A program made the translations under genes and the position numbers. Source: Psychrobacter glacincola (GTDB lineage Bacteria; Pseudomonadota; Gammaproteobacteria; Pseudomonadales; Moraxellaceae). Taken from it: a DNA stretch of 64,000 nt. This document shows, piece after piece, positions 56,600-64,000 of the stretch. Every line of letters begins with the position of its first letter. Position 1 is the stretch's first letter. The stretch lies in the NCBI RefSeq assembly GCF_904846215.1, contig NZ_CAJGZK010000006.1:106071-170070 (forward strand). The letters run 5' to 3'. Under the pieces are notes generated by a model. The model ran no database searches. It was not told the origin of the DNA and saw only the letters and a program-made list of their open reading frames with translations.

Positions 56600-56911
56600 A
56601 TGCCATACGATATCGATAATGAGATTGAAGTAGATAATGACAGTACCGATCAGTTTGCAGGGTTTGCCAAAGAGACGACCCTTGAACTGGTAGAAGCAGA
56701 CGATGGCAAATTGCTCTTACGTGACGCTGAACAAGATGATGCGCCGCTGATGACCATTGATTTTTCTGATAAGTTAAAAGAGATACTCGGCAGTGATACC
56801 CAAGCGATTGGTCAGCATATGATTCATGCGGCAATCCAAGTCATTATGCAAAAGCAGATGAGCCAATGGCATGCGCATGTCTATGATAAAGAGCCGACGC
56901 ATTATAGTTAA
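56600..56911 (+). CDS. Acidic hypothetical protein, 103 aa
   Basis: Not recognised. Soluble and strongly acidic (DIDNEIEVDNDST at the N-terminus), with a short beta-rich core (TLELVEADDGKLLLRDA, PLMTIDFSD) and a C-terminal helix (IGQHMIHAAIQVIMQKQMSQWHA). GGATAC-type ribosome site. Ends about 55 bp before a shared bidirectional terminator with rpmG. Confidence 0.62.
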   Translation: MPYDIDNEIEVDNDSTDQFAGFAKETTLELVEADDGKLLLRDAEQDDAPLMTIDFSDKLKEILGSDTQAIGQHMIHAAIQVIMQKQMSQWHAHVYDKEPTHYS

Positions 56912-56965
56912 TGATGTATAAATCAATAGCAAATAGATAAATAGTAGGCAGTCTAAATAACGACA

Positions 56966-57004
56966 ATAAAAAAGGGTTTATCAATTGATAAACCCTTTTT
57001 TATG
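56966..57004. terminator. Bidirectional terminator between an acidic ORF and rpmG
   Basis: An 11-bp stem AAGGGTTTATC/GATAAACCCTT with an AATT loop, flanked by A6 and T6. Symmetric, so usable from both sides. Confidence 0.88.
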
Positions 57005-57034
57005 TTCAAACAAAACCATTGATAAAAATGGGGA

Positions 57035-57190
57035 TTATTTGATTTTTGCTTCTTTAAAGATCACATGCTGGCGTACTTTTGGATCAAATTTTTTGATTTC
57101 CATTTTGCCAGGCATAGTGCGCTTGTTTTTGGTAGTGGTGTAGTAATACCCAGTACCAGCGGTTGATACTAATTTAATTTTGTCTCTCAT
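57035..57190 (-). CDS. rpmG: Ribosomal protein bL33
   Basis: A 51-residue 50S subunit protein. The sequence [19 protein letters not shown]...[20 protein letters not shown]...FKEAKIK follows the bL33 consensus closely and lacks the CxxC pairs, so it is the zinc-independent form. A Shine-Dalgarno AGGAAAG is upstream. It is second in the rpmB-rpmG operon, 165 bp after rpmB, as in most gammaproteobacteria. Confidence 0.95.
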   Translation of the reverse strand: MRDKIKLVSTAGTGYYYTTTKNKRTMPGKMEIKKFDPKVRQHVIFKEAKIK

Positions 57191-57355
57191 AATAGCTTTC
57201 CTGTAAATGAGCGGTCTTCAATCGATAGGTATGGGTCTAAAGTAGTAAGTTGCTGTAGATAATAGCCAGTCATAGATATATGAGCGAGTAAATCTTTTGC
57301 ACAACGGCAGCCTAAATAGCGACAATCATCGATAGATTAGGCTGCCAATGTTGAC

Positions 57356-57592
57356 TTAAACTTTTTGACCTTGTGCGCGTAGATCTACTAGCACTTTATC
57401 GATACCCAGTTTGTCAATGATGCGCATACCTTTGGTAGACACACGTAGACGTACAAAACGATTTTCCGACTCTACCCAAAAACGATGGTGATGAAGGTTT
57501 GGTAGAAAGCGACGACGGGTTTTGTTGTTTGCGTGCGAAACATTATTACCCACCATAGGGCGCTTTCCAGTCACTTGGCAAACTCTAGACAT
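57356..57592 (-). CDS. rpmB: Ribosomal protein bL28
   Basis: A 78-residue 50S subunit protein, exactly the usual length. [25 protein letters not shown] and [26 protein letters not shown] are the family signature, with [15 protein letters not shown] near the end. First gene of the rpmB-rpmG operon, with TTAGGAG as ribosome site; a short perfect hairpin lies just upstream of that site. Confidence 0.97.
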   Translation of the reverse strand: MSRVCQVTGKRPMVGNNVSHANNKTRRRFLPNLHHHRFWVESENRFVRLRVSTKGMRIIDKLGIDKVLVDLRAQGQKV

Positions 57593-58075
57593 GGCGAACT
57601 CCTAATCTATGAGGTATGAGGTTTTCTCATACCAGTCTGGGCAAGTTGCACGTATTTGCGGCATGGACACAGCAAGCGGCAGCTTTGCACCAAACAAAAC
57701 TATATGAATGTTGAGCTGATTTACTGTCATTAAAGGCAAATAACAGGCAAACCAATTCAGAAAATTTTAAAGCCGACATTTATACCATAAAAGTAATGAA
57801 TACTCAAATATTTTTGTGATAGTTGTTGGTTCAAAGGGTGGTTATTATACCCTGAATTGAGCGCGCTATGTTATTGATTATTTAATAATAAGGATTCAAT
57901 TTTTAGTTGTAAGTTATCACAAAAGTCAGTAAAGTCTCAGTTATATATTTAATACAATCTGTTAATACTATTGGCATTATTGTAAATGTATGTATCATTA
58001 CCAATCTATTAGGATTCTATGTAATGATTTTGCTTATTTACTTACATAAATGATTGCCGCTGCGGAGTTCCAAAC
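57593..58075. other. rpmB-adhesin intergenic region
   Basis: 483 bp between divergent genes. It holds the rpmB leader hairpin, a short CACAGCAAGCGGCAGC stretch reminiscent of the palindromic repeat core (possibly a relic) near 57668, and about 300 bp of AT-rich DNA upstream of the adhesin gene. Confidence 0.5.
57613..57633 (-). promoter_or_regulatory. Leader hairpin before rpmB
   Basis: A perfect 8-bp stem GGTATGAG/CTCATACC with a 5-base loop, about 20 bases before the rpmB start and just before its Shine-Dalgarno. It has no T-run. It may control translation of rpmB or be incidental. Confidence 0.35.
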
Positions 58076-61000
58076 ATGTCATACAGCTCATTACCATTCA
58101 CTTCTAAGTTATTTCAACTCACTACTTTAACTGGCGCCTTGGCATTAGCAGGTTGTGGTGGTGGTGATGGCACAGACATAATTGCGCCTGCACCTGATTT
58201 GGGTGTTAAGCCAGATACTGGTGGTGGGAGTAATAATGGCGATGGTAATGGCGGAACACAGACTCCAGTCATTGAACCAGATTTTTTTATCCAAAAACTT
58301 AGCACAGCACCTACCATTATTGAGTTGTCAGATGAAGAAGCTATCTTTACAGTTACTGTCAAAGCTGCTGAAGTGGGCTCTGGTGGGGCAATGGTTGGTA
58401 AAGCAGTCAGCTTACAAGTAAAGAACTCTGAAACCAATGGTATTACGATCGAAGGTCAAAGTGTACAAACTACCGATAATGATGGTAATGCTGTTTATAA
58501 GCTTAAGTTAAATCCAAATGCAGTTACTGATAAGGCTGCCCTGATTGAAAGTGGCTTTACATTAGTAGCAAGTGCTAAGAAAGCTGATGGTACTGCTATC
58601 GCACCGCAAGAACTAAAAGTTTCAGTAAATAGAAAAGGCAGCGGTGATGGCACGCAGGTAATAGTGAGCAAGCTTAGTGTGAAGACTAACATCAAGACGA
58701 GCTCTGTCTCTAATGGTATTTTAAATCCTTTTGGTGATACAGGCTCATTTAGTGTTGAAGTCCAAGATGAAAAAGGTACTTTGACTCCTGATGTAACAGT
58801 AGGTTTAGGGATTATACCTTTAGAAGGCGTATCTATTAGTCCTTCTAATCAAGTAACTGATAGTAAAGGTATTGTAAATTTCAATATCAAAATAGATGAG
58901 AATCTATCAGAAACTGCACGCGAAAACCTATTAAAAGGTATTACTTATACTCTTAATATTCGAGAAAAGAGTGGGGCAAGCAAAAGCGTAACTAATAGTT
59001 TAAAAGTGGGATTGCCTGTTTCTGACTATAATTTAAAGGTTACAGGAAATTCAAATAAACTTAGCGCTTATGGTGATACACAAAGTCTTACGATCACGGC
59101 TGCTGCTATTAGTGCAGCTGTTCCTACCAAAATTGAAGGCGCTAAAGTCGCTTTTAAACTGAATAATGCTCCTACGGGCGTAAGCTTAGAAAGTAATCAG
59201 TTGACTCTAGATGGTAAAGGTCAAGCAGTTGTTACTTTGTCTCTAGCACCTGGATTAAGTGACGTTGTGCGAAAGGAGCTTGCAGAAAACGGCATTAGCT
59301 ATACTGCTACTCTGTCAGAACCTAATCGTTCTGTGACAGCCAGAACGTTTGAAAGCTCAGTTGAAATACCGCTCGCACAGAATATTGTTAGTTTCGAAGG
59401 AAGTGATAAGAAACAAATATCAAGCTCTGGTGGTAGTGCAGTTATTAGCTTTAGGGTAAATAACCAAAATGGTGGAGCAGTAGCCAATCAATTAGTTTCA
59501 GCGACGCTACCAACTGCTTTGACAAGTAAAGGCTTACTAACTATTGATGGTAGTACTGAACAGACTACTAATGACAAAGGTATTGTAAGCTACGTAGTAC
59601 GTGTGCCTGCAGGACTAAGTGAAGCACAGAAAGCAGCATTAGAACAGGCTAGTAATTTTGTATTAGCTGTTAACGCTGTTGAAGCTTCTGGTGCTAGTAG
59701 TATGGCGAGTAGCAGTCCAATTGTTATTGGTTCAGAGATTGGTCAAAGTGATATTACGTTAACTGCCCAAAGCGTTCCTACTACTGTAAATATCTTAGAA
59801 AACCAATTTAAATTGCAAATTGCAGCCAAACGTAAAAATGGTAGTGCTGCAGATGGAAGAATCGTAAAACTAGTTCTTAATGAAGGTTCGAGTACAGGTG
59901 TTACTATTCAAGGCAATCAGCAAACTACTAACAGTAGTGGGATAGCAGAATTCAATATTAGTATTAGCCAAAGTCTAACCCAAGCCCAACGTGATCAACT
60001 TATCAAGACAGGCATTAGTTATACTGCTATCGTAACTGATCAAGATGGTACTCAGTCTAAAATTATTCAAACTATTCAGGTGGAACAACCGTTAAGCGCC
60101 ATCCAATTTGCATCTATCGAAACACCAACTATTAGCGAGCTTGGTGGTAAAGGCACCGTTAGTGTCAAGCTATCGACCAAAGATAAGCAATTACCTGTTA
60201 CAGGACAAGCAATTGCTATCCAGTTAGGTAAAGTGGCAATTGACTATGGCGTTACCATTAATGCAGTATCGGCAATAACTGATTTTAATGGTGAGACAAC
60301 CTTTATAGTTAGTATTCCTAACACACTAACAGCGGAAGAGCGGGCAAAGCTTAAGCTTACTGGTATTAACTATCAGCTGTCATATGTCGAAAAAGGCATT
60401 ACTTACTCTAAAATCGGCAAAGTTAATATTTCAACTCCTGAAGTTGACTTAAGTATTCTTAATGAAACTAATAACATTGACAATCAAGCTGGCTATATTC
60501 TTAACAATGTAGGTAGTAATGTTACGATACAAGCCCAGCTTAATAACCAGTCAACTGATGAGCAAATAGCCAGTCAGCCAGTTAAATTAGTATTTGAAAA
60601 TAAGTCATTAGCTAGCTTATTGACTATTAATGATCAAATTGGCTCAGCAAATATTGTTGAAAATACAGATGCCAATGGTTTAGTCAACTTTAATGTTGTC
60701 GTCCCAAGCAATTTAACCGATGCGCAAAAAGAAGCGCTTAGCAAGGAAGTCTTAACTGCTACCTTGACCGAGACGCTAACAGGTAAGCAGCAGCAAGTTA
60801 AAATCAAAGTACAGTCTATGACTGCTGCAATCTCTTTGATTGCTAAACAGACAAACCCACTGAATCTAAATGGTGGAGAAACTCAAATTGAAGTTACTGT
60901 TGCAGACAAATCAGTAGAGCCAAAAGTTGTTGCAGGCCAAAAAGTATTCTTAGCGCTGCCAGCAGCTATCGCCAGCCAAGGCGTCACACTAGTATCAGGT

Positions 61001-63781
61001 AGTAGTCAAACTACTGATAATTCGGGTAAAGCTATTTTTACTGTCGCTGTGCCTAACAACTTGACTGATGCACAGAAAGCAGAAATTGCAAAAAATGCCA
61101 ACAGCTTTTCTATTGGATTATCAGCAGCTGATGCTAATGGTAATATAGTAACCCAAGCCAGTTCAGTGACTACAGTGACCCCAGATCCAAGTGGTACTAA
61201 AGAAAGCCTTAGTATTGGCGCAAATAAAGTTGTCAATACCAAAGGTGATACATTTAAGGTATTCGTTCGTTTAGAGAATGAAGATGGCGCGGTTGCCAAT
61301 CGTGAAGTAAGTTTGAATGTTGATGATCCTCTAAGAACAGGCGTTAGCGTTTCCAATGGTACTGCTAACACCAACAGTGATGGAGTAGCGACATTTAACC
61401 TAACACTTGAGTCTGGTGCTAATGTTAATCAAGCTATATTAGAAGCTGGTATTCGATTAACAGCCTCTACAACGACTGCTGAAAACGTTAAATTACAGCA
61501 AAACTACATCGTCGCAGTAGATGTCGCTACGATTGATAGTTATCAGCTAATAGCATCTTCTGATAAATCTACTTTAAATACTGGTGGTGATCAGACCAAT
61601 GCGACTTTCCGTGTAACGGACAGTAATGGCGGTATCTTGGCAGGAGTGCCCGTACAGTTAAGTATCGAAGATTTAGAAGCCAGCGGTGCGGCTTTAACCA
61701 CACCAAGCATGGTGACAACTGATGCTAATGGTCAGATAGATGTCGGTGTCATCTTAGCGGCCAGCTCTATCAATTCGCGTCTAAATCATAGCGTCGTTAT
61801 AAATGCTAAAATCGTCACACCGCAATATGATGCAGATGGCAATGTCAGCATGCAAGTACGTGAAGAAAACTCTCTAAGCTTGTCAGCAATTGGTACGCAA
61901 ATTACCCTTGCAGCTACAGAGACCAAGCTTAAAGATGGTGAGCTAACTACTATTAGCACTACTTTAGTAGATGGTGCAGGGCGTGCTATTGCCAATGCTG
62001 GTATGGAACTGGTGAATGAAGACGGCGATGTTATTGCTACAAATGCTACCGCGACTACTGATGCGGATGGACAAGCGAGCTTTAGTGTCCGTGAGAGTGC
62101 TTTATCATTCGATAGCAACGGAAACCTACGTGTATTTGCCCGTGCCTTGGGTGAGAATAAGGTAAATACTCAGCGAAGCTTAAACAGTATCGTTCTGGTC
62201 AAAGTCTCACAAGCAGGTATCAGCTTCATAGATATTAAAGACGTTTATGATGTCAATACAGCGCAGACTATCAATGTTCAGATACGTCGTGATACAGCTG
62301 CTCAAGCAGCAGAACTAATTGGTAAGCAAGTTGAAGTACAAACGACTATTGGTACGTTTTCTGATAGCAATGATGTTATCGTCACAAAACCCATTACCGC
62401 TGCTAATATAAATGGCAATATTGTTACGATACCTGTTACCTTAACATCGCAGCTTGCTGGTATTACCGCACTACAGGCGACTGTATTAGGTGAAACGTTA
62501 CCAAATGGTGAGCCGCGCTATCGTGCGACAGTGGACGCACGTTTCCGTGCTACAACACCTGCTAAGATGCTATTTCAAGCAGTGAAATCAGTTATCACAC
62601 CAGGTACGAGTACCGAAGTTGTTGCTACAGTCAAAGATAAAAACGATGTGCCAGTCGAAGGTCAAACGGTTGTATTTAGCCGTGCGGCAGACTCATCAGC
62701 AGGTCGCTTATCTGCAGCTACCGCCATAACAGACCGTAAAGGTGAAGCACGTGTGGTTTATACAGCCAATGCCAGCTCTCCTATCGGCGGTGTGAAAATC
62801 AATGCGCGTTTATTGGATGAGACATTTGGCAGGTTTGAAGCATCAACTAACATCACTGTCTCAAAAGAAGCGGTATATACTACTTTAGCATTTAGCAATG
62901 TAGTATCTTCTGATACTATTTATTATACGGTACGTGGTTCTATATCTGTCATGGATGGTTCAGGACGTGCAGTTGCTAACAAAGAAGTATCGATCAAGTC
63001 TTATGCTATTGAGTACGCGCAAGGTAAGGTTTGTCTGTTAGATAGTACAACAACTTATCAAGCAGCTAATGAAGTGGAGCGTAACGAAAAAGGTGATATT
63101 ATTAAGGTTACGACGCCAGAGCCGCAAGTCTTTTCTGAGCGTACACCTAATTTCTTACAGTCAGGCTGGAAACCAACAGAGGATAGCAACTATAACTATA
63201 CTTTAGATAAAGATAATGACCCTATCTTGAATGAAGATAAAAACAACAATAATCGCCTAGAAGCTATCAATCCTGTTGCGATTATCGGTGGTACATTATC
63301 TAATGATGGTTATACATTTGTCACTGATAATGAAGGTCGGGCTGACTTTGAGATTCGTTATCCACTGAGCTACTCAAATTGGGTAAAAGTACGTTTTGAT
63401 GCATCAACCTTTGTAAATGGTAGTGAAAATACCCAAAGTATTAATTATCGATTACCGTCAGCAGAAAGCGATTTATCCATTACTGGCTCTAGTTTGATAA
63501 CACCTTGGATAGATAATACTAGTCCATTTGGCGATGGTGGTGCGGTCTGTACGAATAGTATGAGCGTAACCATTAACGAAAATACGTCACGTACTAGAGT
63601 TTCTTTATCACCTTACTCACCAAATTATAGTGTATTCATTAATGGTGAGTCATCAAGCAATGCGCCAACTTCAGGCTTTAATTCCTATATCATAGATTTC
63701 AATAAAGCATTTGAATTGGGATCGACTATTGATGTAAGTAATAATGGATTTGGTTTTTCTAGAACGCTAAAAGTTAATTAA
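58076..63781 (+). CDS. Giant lipoprotein with tandem Ig-like (Big_1-type) repeats
   Basis: A 1901-residue surface protein. A lipoprotein signal ends LTGALALAGC with the lipidated Cys at 27, followed by a Gly/Asp/Asn-rich linker. From about 70 to 1240 there are about ten tandem Ig-like units of ~120 residues. Each carries a helical insert of the type NLTDAQKxxLxxxGIxYT, at about residues 148, 276, 393, 513, 633, 750, 879, 995, 1114 and a decayed one at 1230. Further Big_1/invasin-like units (VTDRKGEARVVYTANAS) follow to ~1600. The C-terminal ~240 residues include an Asp/Asn-rich stretch (TLDKDNDPILNEDKNNNN) resembling a calcium loop. Probably an adhesin or matrix protein; no partner gene is adjacent. 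Confidence 0.88.
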   Translation: MSYSSLPFTSKLFQLTTLTGALALAGCGGGDGTDIIAPAPDLGVKPDTGGGSNNGDGNGGTQTPVIEPDFFIQKLSTAPTIIELSDEEAIFTVTVKAAEVGSGGAMVGKAVSLQVKNSETNGITIEGQSVQTTDNDGNAVYKLKLNPNAVTDKAALIESGFTLVASAKKADGTAIAPQELKVSVNRKGSGDGTQVIVSKLSVKTNIKTSSVSNGILNPFGDTGSFSVEVQDEKGTLTPDVTVGLGIIPLEGVSISPSNQVTDSKGIVNFNIKIDENLSETARENLLKGITYTLNIREKSGASKSVTNSLKVGLPVSDYNLKVTGNSNKLSAYGDTQSLTITAAAISAAVPTKIEGAKVAFKLNNAPTGVSLESNQLTLDGKGQAVVTLSLAPGLSDVVRKELAENGISYTATLSEPNRSVTARTFESSVEIPLAQNIVSFEGSDKKQISSSGGSAVISFRVNNQNGGAVANQLVSATLPTALTSKGLLTIDGSTEQTTNDKGIVSYVVRVPAGLSEAQKAALEQASNFVLAVNAVEASGASSMASSSPIVIGSEIGQSDITLTAQSVPTTVNILENQFKLQIAAKRKNGSAADGRIVKLVLNEGSSTGVTIQGNQQTTNSSGIAEFNISISQSLTQAQRDQLIKTGISYTAIVTDQDGTQSKIIQTIQVEQPLSAIQFASIETPTISELGGKGTVSVKLSTKDKQLPVTGQAIAIQLGKVAIDYGVTINAVSAITDFNGETTFIVSIPNTLTAEERAKLKLTGINYQLSYVEKGITYSKIGKVNISTPEVDLSILNETNNIDNQAGYILNNVGSNVTIQAQLNNQSTDEQIASQPVKLVFENKSLASLLTINDQIGSANIVENTDANGLVNFNVVVPSNLTDAQKEALSKEVLTATLTETLTGKQQQVKIKVQSMTAAISLIAKQTNPLNLNGGETQIEVTVADKSVEPKVVAGQKVFLALPAAIASQGVTLVSGSSQTTDNSGKAIFTVAVPNNLTDAQKAEIAKNANSFSIGLSAADANGNIVTQASSVTTVTPDPSGTKESLSIGANKVVNTKGDTFKVFVRLENEDGAVANREVSLNVDDPLRTGVSVSNGTANTNSDGVATFNLTLESGANVNQAILEAGIRLTASTTTAENVKLQQNYIVAVDVATIDSYQLIASSDKSTLNTGGDQTNATFRVTDSNGGILAGVPVQLSIEDLEASGAALTTPSMVTTDANGQIDVGVILAASSINSRLNHSVVINAKIVTPQYDADGNVSMQVREENSLSLSAIGTQITLAATETKLKDGELTTISTTLVDGAGRAIANAGMELVNEDGDVIATNATATTDADGQASFSVRESALSFDSNGNLRVFARALGENKVNTQRSLNSIVLVKVSQAGISFIDIKDVYDVNTAQTINVQIRRDTAAQAAELIGKQVEVQTTIGTFSDSNDVIVTKPITAANINGNIVTIPVTLTSQLAGITALQATVLGETLPNGEPRYRATVDARFRATTPAKMLFQAVKSVITPGTSTEVVATVKDKNDVPVEGQTVVFSRAADSSAGRLSAATAITDRKGEARVVYTANASSPIGGVKINARLLDETFGRFEASTNITVSKEAVYTTLAFSNVVSSDTIYYTVRGSISVMDGSGRAVANKEVSIKSYAIEYAQGKVCLLDSTTTYQAANEVERNEKGDIIKVTTPEPQVFSERTPNFLQSGWKPTEDSNYNYTLDKDNDPILNEDKNNNNRLEAINPVAIIGGTLSNDGYTFVTDNEGRADFEIRYPLSYSNWVKVRFDASTFVNGSENTQSINYRLPSAESDLSITGSSLITPWIDNTSPFGDGGAVCTNSMSVTINENTSRTRVSLSPYSPNYSVFINGESSSNAPTSGFNSYIIDFNKAFELGSTIDVSNNGFGFSRTLKVN

Positions 63782-63813
63782 AAGCCTAGTAATTTCCTAA
63801 TTATTATTATCTA

Positions 63814-63843
63814 AAACCCCCAACCCTCGAGTTGGGGGTTTTT
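63814..63843 (+). terminator. Terminator after the giant adhesin
   Basis: An 11-bp stem AAACCCCCAAC/GTTGGGGGTTT with CCTCGA loop, followed by further T residues, 33 bp after the stop. Confidence 0.88.
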
Positions 63844-63865
63844 GTATTTATAATCCCAATAACCA

Positions 63866-64000
63866 AAAACAACGTAAGCATCCGACCATCCCCTATTGCG
63901 GTGGCACCCAGCGATGAGGCAACAACTCATCCAGATCATCTTGAATAGGCAGGCGTCTTAGCACGTCTGTCAAATAGGCAGACACATCCAAGCCGTTTAA
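63866..64000 (-). mobile_element. IS66-family element, right end (cut by window)
   Basis: The end is set at 63874 where GTAAGCATCCGACCATCCCC begins, matching the GTAAGC-type terminal repeats of IS66 elements. The 8 bp before it (AAAACAAC, 63866-63873) would be one copy of the expected 8-bp target duplication. The transposase C-terminus lies just inside. Confidence 0.75.
63893..64000 (-). CDS. IS66-family transposase, C-terminal end (partial)
   Basis: Only the last 35 codons and the stop are in the window. Read on the minus strand they give LNGLDVSAYLTDVLRRLP, IQDDLDELLPHRW and VPPQ, the characteristic end of IS66 TnpC transposases (…YL.DVL.RLP…DELLPHRW). The reading frame is open to the window edge. 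Whether the element is intact cannot be seen. Confidence 0.85.
   Translation of the reverse strand, partial: LNGLDVSAYLTDVLRRLPIQDDLDELLPHRWVPPQ

Noticed and set aside
57645..57690. Seventh copy of the palindromic repeat upstream of the adhesin
   Set aside because: Only CACAGCAAGC and a few neighbouring bases match the core; no arms or terminal motifs, so at most a relic.
1..64000. tRNA, rRNA and known riboswitches
   Set aside because: All gaps over 200 bp were read; no cloverleaf, CCA-ended tRNA, rRNA segment or recognisable riboswitch core was found.

Overview
The window reads as a contiguous piece of a gammaproteobacterial chromosome, most likely Psychrobacter (family Moraxellaceae). Three things point there: the division/cell-wall run murG-murC-ddl-ftsQ-ftsA-ftsZ-lpxC, a SpoT whose synthetase domain has decayed, and several small proteins (DOMON-like, TIGR03643-like, DUF4105) that I associate with Psychrobacter and Acinetobacter. 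The genus call is recognition from memory; no search was run. Nearly all of the window is core genome. I see no prophage, CRISPR array, tRNA or rRNA.

Layout. 0-8.6 kb: murJ and ampD (minus), a secreted DUF4105 protein, an NAD-dependent epimerase-like protein, an unknown protein, pyrE and gshB. 9-18.3 kb: the dcw-type cluster, with an unusual 411-bp AT-rich gap between ddl and ftsQ. 18.5-30.2 kb: dciA-like gene, secreted CHAP amidase, DOMON-like gene, yhbY facing away from rlmE, ftsH, folP, sdhE-ygfX, yidB-like gene and the recA-recX operon. 30.2-31.2 kb: a 1-kb gene-free, AT-rich region with two perfectly phased DnaA boxes and strong hairpins. 31.2-49 kb: trmB, a DUF2628-like membrane protein, a Kef-type antiporter, a CDF metal exporter, then priA, ridA, spoT, rpoZ and gmk on the minus strand, and ispH, a thioesterase and a catalase on the plus strand. 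49-57.6 kb: htpG, a membrane-anchored C13 caspase-like peptidase, fghA, a TIGR03643-like gene, rpe, three small unknown genes, and rpmB-rpmG. 58-63.8 kb: one giant lipoprotein adhesin gene. The window ends inside an IS66-type element whose terminal repeat is visible.

The most distinctive non-gene signal is a family of six long palindromic repeats of about 138-167 bp (near 17.0, 21.0, 32.3, 40.8, 46.1 and 54.6 kb). All are intergenic. They share TATAGT-type ends and inverted arms that differ between copies but stay matched within each copy. They look like a MITE/REP-like family in two subfamilies.

The genes mostly serve envelope growth and division (murJ, murG, murC, ddl, ftsQAZ, lpxC, ampD), DNA replication and repair (recA, recX, priA, dciA), stringent response and transcription (spoT, rpoZ, gmk), protein quality control (ftsH, htpG), and redox or toxic-compound defence (gshB, katA, fghA, Kef and CDF transporters). 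Several starts were moved downstream where a Shine-Dalgarno sequence and family length argued for it (ddl, ftsZ, lpxC, CHAP gene, yhbY, ispH, rpe).
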